Assembly (NCBI GenBank): GCA_021397835.1 | Contig: JAJFZO010000747.1 | Location: 5,520,501 to 5,584,500, forward strand | Length of the DNA stretch: 64,000 nt | Direction: 5' to 3' | Source: Moringa oleifera | Taxonomy: Eukaryota > Streptophyta > Magnoliopsida > Brassicales > Moringaceae | Shown: positions 1 to 10,180 of the stretch, piece by piece | How positions within the stretch are numbered: position 1 is the first letter of the stretch | How the letters are laid out: every line of letters starts with the position of its first letter | Notes under the pieces: model-generated | Database searches by the model: none | Seen by the model: the letters and a program-made list of their open reading frames with translations, nothing else | Told to the model about the DNA's origin: nothing | Position numbers and translations under genes: made by a program

Positions 1-870
1 TCTCCCGCATTCATTTTCATATCTAACTCATGCATTTTGCCTTGCTAGCGCAGTCCATTAACACTCATCAGTTCAAGCGTGGAGCAAGGCATACCACGCC
101 TACACCTTGGCACTCAGATTCAAGGGTCTGATAAACTACCCTCACCAGAAGAGCCCAACGCCCTCGTCGGCTTAGTGTTATGGTACGTTTTGATCTGGTC
201 CTCAAATTACCGTAGCGTGGTATCTTTTTTCCTAACTCGCATTCACCTCACTAATGCCCTTTCACTGAACTAAGTAGTATATCCTCTTATTCATCCTATT
301 ATAGCCCTTCGTTCAGTGATCAATGATCTTTTTTATCTCCTTGTCAAATTAAACTCGAGTTACTGATGGTGCACGCTTAGCCTACTTACGCTCGTGATTG
401 ATATTTTCTTGGTACTCTTTGAGAAAGTTCATGTAAAATGTTGGGTACATCTTTAAATGTTGTGGTAGCTTTAATTTATAAGCTATTACCCTAACTTTTT
501 TTTTTTATTTCAAATGGTCCACCATACCTTGGGATAAGGCTCAATGAACTCCTTTCTTTATGATTTTTTGCCAATTTTGGGGTATCAGCTTCAGTAGCAC
601 ATTGTCCCCAACTTGGAACTCAGTATCCTTTCTCTTTTTTGTCTGCATATTTCTTCATATGCGTTTGTGCCTTAAAAATGCTCTCTCTCACATGGTCAAT
701 CAACTTTTGCTTGTCTTGAGCATAGCGGTAGACTGCTGGGTAGTTATCTTGGCTTTTTCGCTTGGCTATTTAATGGGGCATCGTTGGTTGTTGCTTAAAA
801 GCCAGCTTAGGCCCATCTATGATGAGCGATGGATGTTATAGCAAAACTGCACTACATCAAATAACTCAAG

Positions 871-1355
871 CTAATCCCTTTGGCTTGAAATCATATAGTG
901 CCATAAATACTCCTCCAGTAAGCTATTTACCCTCTCTGCTTGTTCATCTAACTGTGGATGATTTGCTGTGAAGAATTTAAGTTCTGTTCTTATCATGTTT
1001 AGCAACACTATCCAGAATCTTCTCGTGAATCTAGCATATTTGTCACTCATTATGTCTAAACAATTTAAAGACATGTTTGAAAAATATCTCAGCGATCATG
1101 TTAGTTGGGCATGCTCAAGTGACAGGAATAAAGATAGTATACATTAACAACCTATCAACAATCACCCATATAACGGATAATCTTTTTACCTTTGGGAAGC
1201 TCACAATGAAATCCCTCGACATCGACTCCCACGACTACTCTAAAATAGGCAAAGTTTAAAGTAAGTTCGCCTCCTTCCTTATATCCATTTTGTCCTATTG
1301 GCACATTAAGCATGTGCAGACATGGGCCTTTACGTCTTCCATCAACTTGGGTCAA
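871..1355 (-). pseudogene. Gypsy integrase fragment, first copy
   Basis: Minus-strand frames at 871-1074 and 1155-1355 together cover integrase. The downstream one reads ELKFFTANHPQLDEQAERVN, the conserved block just before the last catalytic Glu region of Ty3/gypsy integrases. The upstream one includes a degenerate form of the 'MDFI.GLPK' block (here GFHCELPKGK in a shifted frame). Stops and frameshifts separate them. The same region recurs at 3530-4049, with roughly four bases in five matching by eye. Confidence 0.85.
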
Positions 1356-2773
1356 TAATAGGCTTTCGTTAGCAACGTGAGCATCCTTTCAACACCCGAG
1401 TGACCTGCCTACAACGGGGCATGGGTTTCCCTCAACAATTATTTTCAAAGCCCATTAGACTTAGGCATGAACAGTCTACCTCCTTGAGCATACAGCAACC
1501 CATCATCGATCTAATATTTTCATATCAAGCCCTTACTCACCTCCTACATGAATTGGGCATACTTGGTACCTTTCTCAGCTACCAATCTTATTTGCTTACG
1601 TAAATCACTGTAGACACCCATTAGACCAGCTACATAAGTTTGCACTATTATGCAGCTTAATGCCTTAGTAACAATATTTCATTTACCTAGTTTGTATTCC
1701 TACATAAAATCAAAGTTTACCATAAACTCCTACCATCTTGCTTATTTTGGAGATAACTTTTTCTGTGAACAAAAATAGGTATTAGCGACATTATCAATAA
1801 TTACCTTAAATTTCATCCCAAGTAAGTAATGTCGCCATGTTCTTAAGCAATGGCCAACAGTCGTCATCTCCTTTTCATGAGTCGAACAATGCTACTCCGT
1901 ATCCTTAAGTTTTCGACTCTTAAATGCCATGGGGTGACCATTCTACACCAATAGACCATCGATTACTCGATCAAAGGTATTTATGACTACCTCAAATGGC
2001 TTTTCAAAGTTTGATAGGGACAGTACTGGTTCTGATGATGCTGCTTATTTTAATCCCTCAAAAGCCTTGTTATATTCGTTGGTTCATACCCATGGGTTAT
2101 CTTTCTTTAGCAATCCATCAAAGGGTTGTTCTTGTTTGAATATCCTTTAATAAACTGTCTGTAATAGTTTGCGAGCCCAATGAATTATCATAACTCAACA
2201 ACTTTTCGAGGGACTCGCCACTCAACGATGGCCTTCACTTTCTTTTGTCCATCCGTATCTATCTATTCTCAAGCCATATTTTTTCTTCTTGATGTATAGC
2301 TGGTCTTCCTGTAACTATATCAATAATTACCATAAATGGCTTACATGGTTGTCTATGGTCTCTCTATAGATCACAATGTTATCTAAGTATACTACCACAA
2401 ACTTGTCATTTATAAGATTGCAAAAGGTAGCATTGCACATTGGTTAGCCCGAAAGGCATCATTATGAACTCATAAGAGCCCTACCTTATGATGCATGTGA
2501 TTTTTGCTTCGTCCTCCTTAGTTATTCTGACTTGCCAGTAGACTATAAGTCTAGCTTTGTAAAGTACTTGGCCCTCGATAACTGATCAAATAAGTCAATG
2601 ACATTTGGCACTAAATATTTTTACCGTTACCTTGTTTCATACTCGATAATTGACGCACATTCTCAATGAGCCATCTTGTTTTCACTTGAACAACAAAGGT
2701 GCACCATAAGGGGCCTTCAATGGCTAAATGAAACCCACTTCTAACAGCTTATCTAGTTGCTTTCATAGTTCAG

Positions 2774-2989
2774 CTAGTTCTGATATGAGCATTCGATATG
2801 GTGCTTAAATAGGGGGTTTAGCACCCAGAAGTAACTGATCTTCTGATCAACATTCATCCTCGAAGGCAATGTCTTAAAGAGCTCCGGTGGCATTACACTG
2901 CTGAATTCCTTCAACATTTTAGCGATTTTGTCAGGCACCTTAACGACTTGATCTGGTTTTGCCTCAAATAGTGCTACCACTATCGTCAC
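2774..2989 (-). pseudogene. Gypsy reverse transcriptase N-terminal fragment
   Basis: The frame contains KEFSSVMPPELFKTLPSR followed by a degenerate NVDQKI block. This matches the plant gypsy signature 'F.DVMP.ELP..LPP.R..DH.I' that opens the reverse transcriptase domain. The frame then breaks. Weak, interrupted RT similarity continues to about 2000, including the region that should hold the catalytic YxDD, but no intact motif is readable. Not functional. Confidence 0.8.
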
Positions 2990-3206
2990 TTCACCTATTC
3001 GCAGTCATAACTTTAGCTATTTTATAGATTATAATCCAATCTGCTTCTTATTTACCAAAATCTCTTTCCCTATTTTGGTTCTGATTAGGCTCGAGGCTCA
3101 GTCAGTAGCCATAAATAATCCACTTAAGTAGGGCATCACTAATGCCTTGGCTAGTTTTGAAGAATTTTCGACCTAAGATAATGTCAAAGTCATTTTAATT
3201 GAGTTA

Positions 3207-3431
3207 TCATGAGTTAAATATACCTTTCCATTCACTTACTTTGAAGGACATAGTGGCAGCTTCGCATAATGCCTTCGCCTCAGCATTCAATGCTTTAAAC
3301 TTGACTGAGATTGAAAAAAGCTTAAGCCCGAGCTTTCCCACTTTTTTTTCTATAATAAAATTATCAGTAGCTCCCTTATCCAACATTGCCATAGCATCCT
3401 TCCTATTTACCTTGACCGAAACATAAATCAA
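3207..3431 (-). pseudogene. Gypsy aspartic protease fragment
   Basis: The frame begins IYVSVKVNRKDAMAMLDKGATDNFI. This is the retropepsin block 'V.VNG....AM.DTGATHNFI' with the active-site triplet DTG changed to DKG, so the enzyme would be inactive even if expressed. It lies upstream (minus sense) of the reverse transcriptase fragment, which is the normal gypsy order. Confidence 0.8.
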
Positions 3432-3529
3432 CCCTTTCTACAAGCTCTTGGGTATGATCGCATTTAGTAACCGGATTCAGTTCACTCGAATTATGGCATT
3501 CCTTTCCTTTCTGCAAGCTCTTGGCTTGT

Positions 3530-4534
3530 AATCACATAGGCCATAAATGCTCCTTCAATAAGCTATTTACCCTATCTATTTATCCATCTGTCTGCAGATG
3601 ATTTGCTATTCAGAATTTGAGTTTTGTTCCCATTATGTTTAGCAACATTGTCTAGAATCTTCCTGTAAATCTAGCATCTCTATTACTTACAATGTCTTTT
3701 GGCAACCCAAACAATTTAACAACATGTTTGAAAAACATCTCAATGGCCGTGTCAGCTGGGCATGCTCAAGTAACAGGAATAAAGATAGCACACTTTGAGA
3801 ACCTACACCATTATAGTAGATAATCCTTTTGCCTTTGGGAAGTCCACAATGAAATCCATCGACAGTGACTAGCACGGGTGCTCCAAAATAGGCAAAGGTT
3901 AGAATAGGCCTGCCTCTTTCCTTGTATCTATTTTGTCTTGTTAGCACACTAAGCATGTGCAGACATAGGCGTCCATGTCTTCCATTAACTTGAGCCAGTA
4001 ATAAGCTATTGTTAGCAACGCGAGCATCCTCTCGGCACTCAAGTGACATGCCCGCAACAGGTCATGGGTTTCCCTCAGCAACTATTTTCGGAGCTCATCA
4101 GACTTAGGCATTAACAGTTTGCGACGTCGAGCATACATCAACCCATCCTTGATCCAGTATCTTCTTATGAAGCCTTTGCTCACCTCTTGCATGAGTTGGG
4201 CATACTCGATATCTTCCTTAGCTAGCGATCTTATTTGCTCGAGTAAATAGCTCTAGACACTCGTCAAAGAAGCCACATAAGTTTGCACTTCTACACGGCT
4301 TAATGCATCAGTGATAATATTTTGTTTGCTTGGTTTATGTTCCCACACAAAATCAAACTCCACCATAAACTCTTGCCATCTTGCTTGTTTCGGAGATGGC
4401 TTTTTTTTACAAGCAAAAATAGTAATTAGCAACATTGTCAGTAATTACCTTAAATTTCATCCCAAGCAAGTAATATTACCATGTCCCTAGGCAATGGACA
4501 ACAACCGTCATCTCTTTTTCATGAGTTGAATAAC
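3530..4534 (-). pseudogene. Second RNase H-integrase segment of the gypsy element
   Basis: On the minus strand, 4435-4253 reads RWQEFMVEFDFVWEHKPSKQ and then a DALSRVE block, the end of gypsy RNase H ('QARW.EFL.EFDF..EYKPG..N..ADALSR'). 4049-3687 covers the integrase zinc-binding and core start, and 3680-3530 resembles the block at 871-1074. It aligns along its length with 880-1905. Its upstream end abuts the primer binding site directly, so gag, protease and most of the RT are missing from this copy. Confidence 0.8.
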
Positions 4535-4546
4535 GTTCTGATACCA
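4535..4546 (-). other. Retrotransposon primer binding site
   Basis: The minus strand reads TGGTATCAGAAC, two bases inside the LTR end. TGGTATCAGA is complementary to the 3' end of plant initiator Met-tRNA, the usual primer of Ty3/gypsy and copia elements. Position and sequence together support the LTR boundary at 4549. Confidence 0.85.
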
Positions 4547-4548
4547 AT

Positions 4549-5128
4549 TGTTATACCGTCAATTATGAGATCCTCACAATTCTAATGTGGTGGCGCTAAA
4601 TGCATCCACCTAGCCAGCCCTCTTTCAAAGCTTACACCAAAAGCAGAATAAAAGATAAGATAATGCAAAAGTGGAATGAGGGAGATAAGTATTACGAGAA
4701 ATTTTTCTTAACCTTTATTAGAAATAAAGAAACTCTTCACAAAAGGAAGGTTTTACTAAGAGTATCCAAAGTCTCTAACTACCCACACACTTGAGTTTGT
4801 ATTGCTCGATGTGTTTACAATTGAACCTAAGCCCCTTTTGTATACTAGTCAAGAAGTGTCCTACTCAAACACTCTCTTTTTGTTATCCTATGTTTTTCGG
4901 ACTGGCTAGCCAATCTTGATCACGGATCCTTATTGAGGATTATCTTCAAAGTTTGGATTGCATCCTTATAGCGCAAGGACTCTCCATGAGTCAAGGATCT
5001 TATCTTCTTTGAAGCCTTTTCCAAGTCCTCTTATCCGCTTTCAATTGATTTGAATAAGTTTAAGGAGATAATTTCCATTTAGGACACTTTTCAAGCCTTA
5101 TCTTCCCCCTATCCCGTACTTCGTGACA
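4549..5128 (-). repeat. 5' LTR of the gypsy element
   Basis: On the minus strand the 580-bp segment starts TGTCACGAAG at 5128 and ends TATAACA at 4549, keeping TG...CA termini, and the primer binding site follows two bases later. A TATACAAAAGG-like promoter element lies near 4835-4846. No second LTR is in the window, so pair identity and age cannot be judged. Confidence 0.75.
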
Positions 5129-5133
5129 TTAAC

Positions 5134-7055
5134 AATAAAAATTAAAATCAAATAATGAAATTTATTCAAAACAAAATTAACAAAATATATATTATCAACA
5201 AACAGTTGTCATATAACCTAGAAAAGACTAAGATTGAAAGATTTTAACATGTACAATTCGTTTACTCTAAGAGTAAGATTCAATGTGATTTATCTTATAC
5301 ATCTTATAGGAAAAAAATATAAACAAGATCCGAAACAAACACTATCTCAATTATTAAGTGATTCAAAAGAAGGTGATAACTTTAAAGAAAATACATCATC
5401 CTCAAAAATTGATCAATTTAAAAAATAACTAATACAAAATCCATATGAGTTTTAAGGACACAGATTTCAAAGAGATAATAATGGTAAGAGAACAAGAATA
5501 ATGTAAAAGAAAACAAAAAGTATATGATGAATGCTAGCTCAAGAGATGAAGCTTACTATACAAAAGCATCAATAATTAATGCAATAAGTAAATAAATAAA
5601 TAAATAACGAAAGAAAATTCTCTTTCTACTTTCTTAAAACATTTTTTAGGAAGTTGTTAGCTTATGAATAAATATTTTCTTTTTCATAAGCTTGAAAACA
5701 AGTTTTGACCAACATTTTATAAGCACTTCAAAATCAATACAATCATCTTTTAAATATTTGTCATCGTTCTTATTTCTTATCTTGTTTAATTACTTGGCTT
5801 TATATTCATATGGACGTTATTTTTAATTTGCATTATGTATTTTTAGTTTCATCCATAGTCATATGATTTATTATTATTCGTTATCATATTGCATTACCTC
5901 TTTTGCAAAAATTTTAAAATTTTAATCGTTAGAAAGTATTAAGATTACAATGAAATTAGACAATTTGGAAGTGAAATTTAATCACCCTTAAAGAAATTTT
6001 TATATAAAAAATTATATTTTGCACAAACCCATATCAAATATAAAGGAGGAAAAAGACAATTGAGTAGCTTGTATTTTTTTACATTGTTTTATATGAACCT
6101 AGATTTTAAATTTTAGGTGAAGAATTCTTTTAGTCGTAATCAAAATCAAAGTTCACTCAATGATTTTTATTTGTATAATTTTTATTGAAATTATAATTAT
6201 TTATCATAAAGACAATTTTTTTAAATAAATTTTTTTATAATGCATTAAAAATATATAATTTTTATTAAACAATCTTTTATTGTTTTTAAATGGACATAAA
6301 AATGTATAAAATAATGTATAAAAGAAATAAAAAAAGGAGTTTCCTCGTGTTAAAAAGTGATTGTGTCGTGAAAATACTTATGAATTTTCGTTTCGGGTTT
6401 GTAGATGTTTGAAAGATTTTTACTTCGTATTGTGCTTGTTTGTCATAATTTATTTTTTAATGCATATTCAATGAAAAAGACTAAATAATCTTGTGCCATT
6501 AATAATAATAATAATGATAATAATAATAATAATAATAATAACAACTTCGTATTACAAAAATGATGTTCGGTGAAAGAAAAAACTAATAATATATAATTTT
6601 TGTATTTTACATAACTTACTAACATTAATATACTTTTAGAAAATAATGAAAGTATAATTTAATTAAAAAATATTATTTTTATTTATTATAATATAAAAAT
6701 AAAATTAAATACAAACAAATTCAAACTATACTTGTTTTTTAGTTTCAACTTGAGAATATCAATTGTTTTAATTATCTTGTTAATGTTTTAATATGATTGA
6801 ATTTAAAATTAACTCAGACAATTTACAAACAGTTAACAATATATTTTACCAAAATATTTAAAAATAATATAAACAAATTTATATTTTATTTTAAATTTAA
6901 ATAATTTTAAATTTATAATTACTTTTTATAAATTTTTAAATTTTGAATAATATAAAATTAAATATATTTTGATATTTAAATTAAAAAAGATGTATAATTT
7001 AAAGTTTAAATATTTATTTAAAAATCAAATATATATTAAAATAATTTTATACTTT
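5134..7055. other. AT-rich intergenic spacer
   Basis: I see no gene here. The stretch is very AT-rich, with many short A/T runs and one (AAT)n microsatellite at about 6500-6541. Its right end should hold the promoter of the gene that starts near 7090. Short open frames have no recognisable content. Confidence 0.6.
6500..6541. repeat. (AAT)n microsatellite
   Basis: Thirteen to fourteen AAT units with one GAT interruption. Confidence 0.9.
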
Positions 7056-7058
7056 TCT

Positions 7059-7064
7059 TATAAA
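7059..7064 (+). promoter_or_regulatory. TATA box of the At2g27730-like gene
   Basis: TATAAA inside TTATAAAGGGG, about 210 bp before a good splice donor (CTTTGATTTG|GTAAGC at 7273/7274) and at the edge where AT-rich spacer gives way to more mixed sequence. Transcription would begin near 7090. Confidence 0.55.
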
Positions 7065-7089
7065 GGGGAAAGCCATTTTTATGCTGTAT

Positions 7090-7273
7090 GGAATACATCC
7101 TCTTCCACTGAATTAATCCTTTTCTTGAATCAAACGGCTAATAGCTTCATTCTCTGCCGATCAAGACAACCCGATCCATTTTTAAAAACCCACAAGTCTA
7201 TCACAGACAGCAACAAAGCACACGGCATTTTCCAAACCGCCGTTTTTCTCTCTACTTCTCTTCCTTTGATTTG
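7090..7273 (+). other. Non-coding first exon (5' UTR)
   Basis: This pyrimidine-rich, mixed-composition stretch follows the TATA box and ends at a strong donor (G|GTAAGC). The coding exon at 10164 starts after an acceptor with only 17 bases before the ATG, so an upstream untranslated exon is required. Exact start is inferred, not seen. Confidence 0.5.
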
Positions 7274-7701
7274 GTAAGCATTTCTCAACACCCGATTTCT
7301 CTTGCATCTTTTTTGTTGTTGGCTCTCATTCATATGCTGATTTGGTCAATTTTTACTACGATGCTAAAGCTCTTAGGTAGTAATGAACCTTGGATTGATT
7401 TTAGATACTTTTGGTTTTACTTGTTAGCTCCATTATCGGGTGATTTAGTTTATTTTATGAGCTAGGGTTGGGTATCTTCGTTTTATCGCTCCTCTTCAAA
7501 CGCAAAGGTCGAAATTGGATTTCCTCTTTCCTCTTTTTTTTTTTTTGGTATATATTTTTGCTTTGATAGCATCCTTTTCTACAGGAATGTGGACATGTAA
7601 ATGGGTATTGGCTATAGGCTTATATTGCAAGCTTGTTGTGAGGTGGAAGACTATTTCCTGGCAATTATTTGTTATGGGGAATTGTTTCTTTCTTTTTTCT
7701 T

Positions 7702-7711
<10 letters not shown>

Positions 7712-7732
<21 letters not shown>

Positions 7733-7737
7733 GGGGG
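7712..7737 (+). repeat. Poly(T)-poly(G) tract
   Basis: A T-rich run is followed by 26 consecutive G in the first intron. A shorter T-run/G-run (about 8185-8200) lies 460 bp downstream. Confidence 0.95.
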
Positions 7738-8463
7738 CTTTTAGCTTTTAGGAGAAACTCTTTGTTGTGTGGGGAAGTATGACTGCGGTTGCTGAGCTCA
7801 CTACAATTTCTCAGTTTTAAATAGGGAGCTGTGAATTGATGACGAAACCAAAATCTTCTTTAGTTATAGGATTTTCTTTGGGTGGAAATTCTGTTTAAAG
7901 ACTCATTGAGTTGAGCAACATTTTAGTTTGGAAGTTTGGTGGTCTAATCTGTTATATTGGCACTTTCCGGATATAAATCCTAATTTCTAATTTATAGCTT
8001 TGCGATTTATATTTAAGAAGAATCTGGACAGTGTGTAGTGTTGAATCTATGGAAAATTGTTAGGAGGTTTAGGCTGTTGATGAAATTTTATGCATTGTCT
8101 GCCATCTGTTCCAAGAGAAACAGAATCTTATCTGAGTATTGTAATGTGCAGTGATTTTCCTTTTTTTCCTATTCTTTTCCCCCTTTTTTTTGGGGGGAAG
8201 GGAGGCCGGAGGATGGGTCTAACAGGCTTTTGTTTCATGAGATTAGTTATTATCATTCAATGTGCTTTATAGTGACTAATCGAATATGCTATGCTGTGGT
8301 TTCATCTCTAGTATAGAAACCATAATAACTATAATACCCTAGTAGATCTGTTTTAGCACAGAATCTAGTGGCTTGTATCCGGGCTTCGGGCTGTGGGCAG
8401 TGGGCAGATATGGATTTTTATTACCTGAGATGGATGCCTCCAAATTACCATTGTTTTCATTCA

Positions 8464-9745
8464 TTTTTTTTTTTCCTTTTTTGATCAGAAACTAGTTAAC
8501 TTTTTATTAGTTACGAGGTATCAAGAGGGTGCCGCTTATGCACATAAATTGAGTTAGATCTTATCTAGAAGTTAGGACATTTATGAACTCTAGAAGGTTC
8601 TCCTCATTTACAAAAGAATCTCCCGTTACCCATAGTTTAAATATATGAAATCATTTATTCTTTAACACACTAAGGGATGTTTCCATCCCTTCAAAGTTCT
8701 CCTATTTTTCTCTCCGCACAGTAGCCAAAAAATGAGAAGTGGAATCAATGCGGTAGCTTTCTTCTTAACCTCAGCTGCTCTTATGCCTCCCCATGCCCTC
8801 AATTCTGCAGCCATCAACCCCAATGTTGCCCGAACTTGCCTCAACAAAGCCAACACACTCTTCCAAAATTTTCTAAATCATCTACACCAAAGCATTACAT
8901 GATTCACAGTTTGTGCTTGTTCTTTGCATAAGAAACACCTATTTGGAAGAGTGAATCCCCTTTTTTGTAGATTGTCAAGGGTTAAAGTTTTACCTCAAGC
9001 CACCTTCCATGCAAAAAATGCCACCTTCATTAATTTCATGGAATCTGATTCATCACTACTCCTCCTTGGGAAATCTTCTTGAGTAAAGACTTAACTGAAA
9101 ATTTTTCTTCTTTATTCCCCCTCTGCAAGGCTTTATCTTCAATGCTTAAATCTGGTTTAAGGCTGTATATATGTTCCAAAAACTGCCCTACCAGCCCAAC
9201 TCCCAATCCTGCACATTGCCTTCTAAATGCAATCTCCCATGTCACCTCCCCCTATGTGGAGATAGGTGTTCACTTACCCAAGCTTCCTTGTTGCAAGCAA
9301 GTTGATACATGTACAGAAATACCTCCGTAAGCGATTGATCACGACACCACAAGTCATGCCAAAATTTAATGTTGTTGCCTATACCAACTTTGAACCTCAC
9401 ATGTGGTTTTACCATGTCTTTTCCTTTTCTTATAGCTTTTCACACACCAGTTCCATAACTTTTCCTCCCCATAGCCATTACTCACCCTCCTTCCGTTTCT
9501 CCATATTTTGCTTCCACCACCCTCCCCAGAGGCTTCTTTTTTTTCGTGATGAGTCTCCATGGCCATTTGCCTAGGAGAGGCTTATTAAACAAATCTAGAG
9601 GTTTAATCCTGAGACCCCATTCATGACTGGTTGCCTCACAATCTCCCACTTAACAAGATGATACTTAAACTTGTCCCTTAAACTTCCCCACTAGAATTGC
9701 CTTTGCAATTGCTCCAACCTCCTTGCAATCATTAGAGGTAAAGGT
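8464..9745 (-). mobile_element. 5'-truncated L1-type LINE, copy 1 (intronic)
   Basis: The left edge is an oligo(T), i.e. a minus-strand poly(A) tail. It is followed by the family 3' signature (GATCAGAAACTAGTTAAC, then a 'caagagggtgc' block) shared with copies 2-4. Minus-strand translation recovers pieces of the C-terminal LINE region and the zf-RVT domain: WEIAFRRQCAGLG with a later EKFSVKSLL (9245-9036). Frames are broken. It lies antisense in intron 1 of the At2g27730-like gene. The right boundary is approximate and I could not identify a target duplication. Confidence 0.75.
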
Positions 9746-10180
9746 ACCATTATTACTCGACACAGAGCACTTTTCTGCTATGTTTGAAACCTCTTTAGGT
9801 CTATGTAGTAACATGCACCAAAATGATACACAGCTGGTTTTTCAGTTGTTAATGTATAATGTTAAATCCTGCATTTCTTTTATCTTACATAGCGAAGAGA
9901 AAAAAAATAGAGATGGCTGCAAAACCTAGTTGAGTGGAAGAAAAATCAAATTCTCTATTTTGTGATCAAGAAGCGGTTTAGAAAAGCTGGATTGGGTTTT
10001 GGGCCATTTAAATATCCACATGAAGTGAGCTGGATAACAGATTGTTTCTTTTCCTAAACATAATAAAAACTCTTCTCCTATAGAATTATATAGTATGTAA
10101 GAGTTTAAACATGGGGAATCATTTTAGCTGTGTGGTAAGGTCATTATCATCTTTTATTTACAGCACTCTAATCAATCACC

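Larger units (their letters stand above)
1..5128 (-). mobile_element. Degenerate, rearranged Ty3/gypsy LTR retrotransposon
   Basis: Minus-strand fragments of a gypsy polyprotein run from right to left: LTR and primer site (4535-5128), RNase H and integrase (about 4530-3530), then protease (3431-3207), reverse transcriptase start (2989-2774), RNase H again (about 1900-1620), integrase (1355-871) and the integrase C-terminal/chromodomain-like end (below about 560). Every frame is broken by stops and shifts. The RNase H to integrase part occurs twice, so this is not a single intact element. No gag is visible. The 3' LTR, if present, lies beyond base 1. Assignment rests on recognisable gypsy motifs; clade is not determined. 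Confidence 0.9.

Noticed and set aside
6443..6625. Leu-rich minus-strand frame at the (AAT)n repeat
   Set aside because: The poly-Leu is a direct translation of the microsatellite.
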